Origin: Perognathus longimembris pacificus
Lineage: Eukaryota; Chordata; Mammalia; Rodentia; Heteromyidae
Assembly (NCBI RefSeq): GCF_023159225.1
Contig: NC_063161.1
Location: 118,957,958-119,021,957, forward strand
Reading direction: 5' to 3'
Length of the DNA stretch: 64,000 nt
Position 1 is the stretch's first letter. Every line of letters begins with the position of its first letter. Of this stretch, positions 59,281-64,000 are shown piece by piece. The position numbers and the translations under genes are program-made. A model generated the notes under the pieces. The model worked only from the letters and a program-made list of their open reading frames with translations, was not told the DNA's origin and searched no databases.

Positions 59281-59560
59281 ATGGAGAAAAGGGGGGGGAG
59301 GAAGGGGGGGAGGGAGGGAAAGAAGGAAGGAACGAATGACAGAAGGAAGGAAAAGGAGGGTAGGGCAGGGAAGGGAAGAAAAGAAGGAAGGAAGGGAGGG
59401 AGGGAGGAAGAAAGGAAGATGGAGGAAGGAGGGAAGGGAGAGAAAGAAAGAAAAAGAAAAGATAGGGAAGAAGGAGAAGAAGAGAGCAAGCGGAGTAGAG
59501 GGAAGGGGGAAGAGGGGATGGAGAGAAGAAGGGAGTAAAAGATTTCTAAAAAGGAAAAAG
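59281..59560 (+). repeat. (GGAA)n/(GGGA)n purine-rich repeat
   Basis: About 270 bp of nearly pure purine with ggaa, ggga and gaaa units on the sense strand. The G runs are shorter and less regular than at 22976-23270. The long open frames across it are low complexity. Confidence 0.93.
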
Positions 59561-60359
59561 AGTAGCAGAAATAAACCAGTTTTTCTGTGTGTGCAACTGT
59601 CTAACCAGAGGGAATGGTATCATTAGATCATAGCACAAAAATTCTTCTTAGATCCATTGTACAATTAATATGTTACTAATAATATTCTTAAGGTTAGGAG
59701 TTAAGTATGCAGTATTATTTCAGTGTTATACCCACTGATATCTCCCATCATAACCCTGCACCTATTATAGAAACAAACAGTATAATATGGAATTACTTGT
59801 CTTCATATCAGGTCATATACTCATAATCTCAAATATGGAAGATAGAGGAAATAAGAGGGAAAAAAATCCTAAATAGTCATAATGGATATGGAAAGCCTAA
59901 GTCCTCTCATGTGAGCTCCTCAGACCGGATTCAAGTTTCCACTCTTAAATATACCCCCAGTTAGCTTAATTACCTCTTCCTAGAGGACTATTACAACGGG
60001 AGGGAAGAAGGAAGGACAGCTTCTAACCCAAGGCTAGGTGACTGTGCAAAAGGAATAAGGGATGAAAAGATAAAGGGAAAGAAAAAAGCTTAAAAGCAGG
60101 TCTAAGATTCCAAACAGCATTTCCTGAAATAAGTTGGTTTTTTTTTCATTCATATGGTGAATGGCACCATAGAATGCCCTGCCTATAAATGGTTAAAGCA
60201 AAATTAAATCCATTTGACTTACAAAAGATTAAGTTTAGGTATATGAAATGATCTCATGTGGACCCTTATTTCCCCAAGGTGCTCAGTAAATGAATCTTTT
60301 TGTTGAATTTTATGGTCATGTGCATGCAGTGCTATATATTTCCCCAGCTGATAAAAGCC

Positions 60360-61440
60360 TATTAAAACATATTGTACAATGGACTTCCACTTCCAGAAAG
60401 ACAGTATAGATGGAATAGTTGCAGTGTTTCCTATTCCTCCTGATACAAGTACAACTGAACACTCTGAACATGATATGTAGAATGCATCTAAGACTGCAAA
60501 GCGGGGAGAGAAAAGCAGATGGCTAGAGACTTTGGAAACTCACACAACTGTAAACTTGTTGGGCTTTCTCAAACTTGCAACTCATAAATCCCAAACTTGC
60601 AGCTGAGGAAACCAACTACCAGGAATTGTCAATGAGTTCTAGGGCGGGGGGGGGAATCAAATACAGAAAACCTAACCAGGCCCAGCATGGTGATTCATAC
60701 CTAGAATGCTGCCACTGAAAAGGTGGAGGCAGGAGAATCAAGAATTCAGGGCCATCTTGGACTGCATAGTAAAGCTGTTTACAAAAACTCAAGGGCTGTA
60801 GATGTAGCTCAGAGGTAGAGGACTTGTTCTAGTGTGCACAGTCCCTGAGTTCTAGTCCCAACACTGGAAAATAAAAAGGATTAAAAGCTTATTCTCTTTA
60901 GCAAAAGGATAGCATATCCAGATGTTTAGAAAATAACTACTCACCTCTGGTCAAACATCACCCACCACATAGCAATCTCTGCTGGAGGGTCCACCTGATA
61001 CGAAGCACCCCATCCCCACATGGAGTTGGAATTAAGGAAGAGGAGGCTTTTCACCATCACCAGGAGTGATGTGGAGAAACATGCAAGAGTCAGGACCTTG
61101 CCACCTCCCCATGGTAGTAAAGTTTCTCCATGGAGGGACCAGAACTCCCTCCTTTCCAGCAGCAAGTGTCCCTTTGGGGAAACTAGAGAAAGTGGGGAGC
61201 AGAACTTCCTTCTCTATATGTTGTTAACAAGGAAAGACTTCCTTGTTCCTATGCCTGCATAGTTCCAGAGGAAGAATAGCTGAAATAAAAGACTTAAATA
61301 GGATCTGGAATCTTTTACCAAATCCAAAAATATCCAAGTCACAAATGAAACATCACTCACCACTCCAAAACCCACTTCACCATCCTTATTCAACATAGTG
61401 CCCAGGGGAATGATCACAATAAAAGAAAATAAGAGGTATG
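60360..61440 (+). mobile_element. Possible ancient L1 5'-region sequence, interrupted by a SINE
   Basis: The stretch 61260-61340 (gaaataaaagacttaaatag, gatctggaatcttttaccaa, aaatatccaagtcacaaatg) resembles the 5' UTR/ORF1 border of old L1 elements. The start near 60370 (ggacttccacttccagaaag) could be the same element. A B1/ID SINE lies inside at 60670-60885. Assignment is tentative. Confidence 0.35.
60670..60885 (+). mobile_element. B1/ID-type dimeric SINE
   Basis: A B1-like half (ggcccagcatggtgattcat, gtggaggcaggagaatcaag) is followed by an ID-like half (gggctgtagatgtagctcag, gtccctgagttctagtccca) and an A-rich tail. It lacks the Geo monomer. Confidence 0.7.
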
Positions 61441-61624
61441 AGTAAATGGCTCCATGGTTTATAATATGCAGTTGAGTTTTTGTTTTTTTTCCAAGAGAAA
61501 AGCATGGTTTGTGGGAAAAGCCTAGGAAGATGATTCATTCCTTGTTAATTATCCTGTGTCTCAAAAGAGTGCCTGAATTCCACAGCCACCATCTTCTAAC
61601 ATCCTCACATTGTGTCATCTTCAG

Positions 61625-61753
61625 GAAAGCCACTGGTGAAAGCATCACGGATGACGATGGTCAACACAGAGAAGCCCGCGGTCACAGTGGATATAGGAAG
61701 CACTCTCAAAACAGTGCAGGGGGTGAACGTGACAATTAACTGCCAAGTTGCAG
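61625..61753 (+). CDS. ADAMTSL1: ADAMTSL1 exon: start of Ig domain 3
   Basis: This exon has 129 nt. Two bases complete a Gly codon (g|ga), then it reads K-P-L-V-K-A-S-R-M-T. It continues through D-I-G-S-T-L-K-T-V-Q-G-V-N-V-T-I-N-C to Q-V-A, ending one base into a Gly codon before gtgaga. The cysteine at 61741 is the first of the Ig pair; its partner must lie in the next exon, beyond the window. NVT is an N-glycosylation sequon. The same split pattern (first Ig cysteine at an exon's 3' end) is used for Ig domain 2. It matches human ADAMTSL1 closely from memory. Confidence 0.95.
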
Positions 61754-61939
61754 GTGAGAAAGTCATGCCTGTGGTCATTTATTCCGAGGGTGACAGAAGC
61801 CTGTGCCAGGCTGGAGGATACAAAGACAAATGAAAAGCAAATTCTGTTCTCAGTGACTCAGTGCTAGTAGAAAAACTCAAGCATGAGCCTCAGTCACATT
61901 GGAAGAGGAAATTTAGAGAATAAAAGCTTAATTCTAAAG

Positions 61940-62180
61940 GGAATACCAAAATCGAGAGACACAGGATAAAAAGACAAACGACTACAAAAGTAGTGCTTGC
62001 AAAACTGTTTGGTGTAAACCAACTGAACAACTAACTCATGGGGGGAGAGGGAAAAAGGAAAGGGGGAGGGAGGAATGAGGGAGGAGTTAACAAACAATAC
62101 AAGGAATATATCCAATGCCTAACGTATGAAACTGTAACCTCTCTGTACATCATTTTGACAATAAAAAAAGAAAAAAAAGA
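61940..62180 (+). mobile_element. 5'-truncated L1 3' end (sense) with AATAAA
   Basis: The sequence aaaactgtttggtgtaaacc, gaacaactaactcatggggg, gcctaacgtatgaaactgta and acctctctgtacatcatttt is the reverse complement of the L1 3' UTR at 25150-25310. It ends with aataaa (62160-62165) and an A-rich tail. The flanking ttaattct copies (61928-61935, 62181-62188) are a probable short TSD. Confidence 0.88.
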
Positions 62181-62259
62181 TTAATTCTGGGTAGAACAAA
62201 TGAGATATTTTTAAAAGGTGATGGAATTTCAAATTGGTATTATTTTTTGTATATGTGTG

Positions 62260-62485
62260 TGCCAGTCCTGGGGTTTGAACTCAGAGACTGGGTATTCCTT
62301 GCGTGTTTATGCTCAAGGCCAGCACTCTATCACTTGAGCCACATTTCTACTTCTGGATTTTTAGTGCACAGTTGGAAATAAGAATCTCACAGACTTTCCT
62401 GCTTGGGCTGGCTTCAAACAGGGATCCTCAGATCTTAGCCTTCTAAGTAGCTAGGATTACAAGCCTGAATCACCAGTTCCTGTCT
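62260..62485 (-). mobile_element. B1-like/Geo dimeric SINE (minus)
   Basis: A reversed Geo half (gccagtcctggggtttgaac, gctcaaggccagcactctat) precedes a reversed B1-like half (gcttgggctggcttcaaaca, cttctaagtagctaggatta). Confidence 0.8.
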
Positions 62486-62495
62486 AAACTAGCAT

Positions 62496-63110
62496 TCTTT
62501 TTTAATTATTTTTATGATGTACAGAGGAATTACAGTTACATAAGTCAGGTAATGAGTGCATTGCTTTTTGAACAGTGTCACCTATCCCTTATTTTCTTCC
62601 AGTTTTTTCCCTCCTCATACCTCTCCCCATCCCAAGTTGTATAGTTCATTTCTAACATAGTGTCTAGTGAGTATCACTGATGAATTAGTTCACACTTTGT
62701 CCTATTGTTTCTGTGCTTCCCCTTCCCCTCCCCAAATCAGATAAACTTAAATATAAGACAGAAGGTACAGAAATCATAAACAGCAACAAAAAGGAAAAAG
62801 AAAGAAAAATAAAAAGTCTCTTGTTTCTACCTCTTGGAGTTTATTTCAATAAACATCATTTTATATGATCATATGCACATAGCTATTGAACCCTTGTGAT
62901 CCTCTCCTAAGAATATCTTCCCTGGGTTTCACTGTGTGAATTATTTAAAGTGTTGTTTAATTTATCATGTCCAAGTGTAATTTTTTGTCTTTTACTATCC
63001 ATTGGGTTTACTTATAGATTTATAGGCACATTCTAATTGCTACAAATGAGGGAAGCCACGGAACCTGTGTTTCTTTGTTGGACAAGCACTAATTGTATAC
63101 ATTTATGTTC
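62496..63110 (-). mobile_element. Older L1 3' end (antisense)
   Basis: It is a diverged relative of 25140-25690: ttatgatgtacagaggaatt, acagttacataagtcaggta, then agctattgaacccttgtgat, cctctcctaagaatatc and ggaacctgtgtttctttgtt. It is noticeably older than the 25142-27830 copy. Confidence 0.75.
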
Positions 63111-63408
63111 TTTAGGAGGCCTTTCAGGGAGCTAGGAGGGAGTCACAGCAGAGTGGAAGTAGGGAACCCTAGGGGTAAATTGCAATTATCCCACTGTGGA
63201 ATGAATAAGTGAACGGCTCTTGTGCCAGTGGGCAGCTACCATCTCCTGCTTGCCATGTCCACAGATGCTCCCTCTCACAGCATGCTCACACCCAAACCCA
63301 GTTTCCTCCCTTATGTCATGACTGCAAAGCTGACAAGCAGTGATGCACCAGCTCAGGAATAGCTCATCTTAGATTTTAGCTCCATTGCCTTATATCAATC
63401 ATAATAGC

Positions 63409-63433
63409 AAAAAAAAAAAAAAAAAAAAAAAAA
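63409..63433 (+). repeat. Poly-A run (25 nt)
   Basis: An uninterrupted run of A between atagc and ttctag. No SINE or L1 body is recognised beside it, so it may be a tail whose element has decayed. Confidence 0.9.
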
Positions 63434-63849
63434 TTCTAGAGAAAACAGGAGGAAGATCTTGTTCTAGGTCATGTTGTTTCCAGAGAAAAGCCAGGTCTGC
63501 TTTCTCTGAAATGCCCTAGTAGTTTCAAGATACCTGTGCTCAAAATCTACCTTTGAAACAGCTGCATATCAGCTTTTCCTTTGTAAAGCTTCCCTTAGCA
63601 ACTATAGCTAGCCTCATCAACAAACCTTCTAGAACCAAATTTCTCAGGCCCTTCAGTGTTGGGTTAGGGAGTAAGATACTTGTGGTAGAGCTGACCACAA
63701 ATGAGATGCCCCTGCTGTACAGATATTAACTGTGCCTGTCAGACCTCTGCAGAGCAGTCAGTGTGAGCGCAGGTCTCAGCCAGAAAATGCTTGCTGTCCT
63801 TACATAGGACCTGGAGCAGGTTTGAGGCAGGGGGCAGGCACAGCCTGTG

Positions 63850-63950
63850 TCGGCTCCGCCCCAGGCCGCACCCACCAGGAATCCACCTCTTAGAGCTGAG
63901 TTTGGCCTTGGCCTTATTTATGGCAGGGTGAGGAGTGAAGGGTTCTAGGT
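63850..63950 (+). promoter_or_regulatory. Weak candidate internal promoter
   Basis: A GC-box-like ggctccgccccag (63852-63864) stands about 50 bp before ccttatttatggc (63912-63924), which resembles a TATA or MEF2-type element. A donor-like ctag/gtaagc follows at 63944-63951. The region is G+C-richer than its surroundings. This is only motif reading in non-coding sequence; no transcript support is visible. Confidence 0.2.
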
Positions 63951-64000
63951 AAGCAGCAGGCCAGACACCCCAGTCCAGCTCAGAGTCGGAGAAGGCCCAG

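Larger units (their letters stand above)
46304..61624. other. ADAMTSL1: Intron between Ig domain 2 and Ig domain 3 (15.3 kb)
   Basis: The donor is gtaacc and the acceptor tgtcatcttcag. It contains SINEs, MIRs, several short L1 3' ends in both orientations, GT- and GGAA-type microsatellites and a perfect hairpin at 48923-48970. I see nothing assignable in about 47430-48570, 49600-51340, 51600-52470 and 56190-57280. ORFs in these stretches are short and lack any recognisable feature. Confidence 0.85.
61754..64000. other. ADAMTSL1: Intron downstream of the last visible exon
   Basis: It contains a sense L1 3' end (61940-62180), a SINE (62260-62485), an antisense older L1 piece (62496-63110) and a 25-bp A run (63409-63433). 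The last 200 bp are more G+C-rich. No exon is recognised before 64000. Positions 63110-63400 and 63440-63780 show nothing assignable. Confidence 0.75.

Noticed and set aside
59135..59626. 163-codon lysine/arginine/glutamate-rich open frame and its opposite-strand partner
   Set aside because: The frame crosses a B1 fragment and a purine microsatellite; the composition is entirely due to the repeat.

Overview
The window is mammalian nuclear DNA, almost certainly from a geomyoid rodent (kangaroo rat, pocket mouse or pocket gopher). The key evidence is about eight copies of a dimeric SINE. Its left half is ID-like (tRNA-derived, with Pol III A and B boxes) and its right half is the 'Geo' monomer, which matches the published description of IDL-Geo, a SINE restricted to Geomyoidea. 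Older B1-, ID-, MIR-, L2- and L1-type repeats fill much of the rest. The species cannot be fixed from the sequence alone.

Only one protein-coding gene is supported. Six exons on the + strand belong to the 3' half of ADAMTSL1 (ADAMTS-like 1, punctin-1), a secreted extracellular-matrix glycoprotein related to ADAMTS proteases but without the protease domain. The exons lie at 6399-6609, 20799-20978, 29696-29849, 31184-32306, 46176-46303 and 61625-61753. All have GT-AG junctions and compatible phases. Joined, they give 1,925 nt of open frame (641 codons plus split bases at both ends). In order they encode three six-cysteine thrombospondin type-1 repeats (TSRs), a complete Ig-like domain, a long linker with no recognised domain, a second Ig-like domain split over two exons, and the start of a third Ig-like domain. 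The start codon, earlier TSRs, later Ig and TSR modules, PLAC domain and 3' UTR lie outside the window. The gene name rests on remembered ADAMTSL1 sequence; no search was run.

The introns (about 14.2, 8.7, 1.3, 13.9 and 15.3 kb inside the window, plus flanking intron on each side) hold SINEs, 5'-truncated L1 copies, a solo ERV LTR and several large microsatellites. Notable pieces are: a (CT)n tract acting as the polypyrimidine tract of the first exon; a 32-unit uninterrupted GAA repeat; a roughly 300-bp GGGA/GGAA repeat able to form G-quadruplexes; an L1 that splits an older SINE with a target-site duplication (TSD); and a perfect 17-bp hairpin. The last 200 bp are richer in G+C and have weak promoter-like features.

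No convincing novel gene system was found. Most long open frames other than exon 4 are translations of microsatellites or L1 remnants. The best items for a second look are the splicing architecture at 6282-6405, the GAA repeat, the uncharacterised linker in the large exon, the hairpin at 48923-48970, and the regular link between SINE tails and microsatellites.
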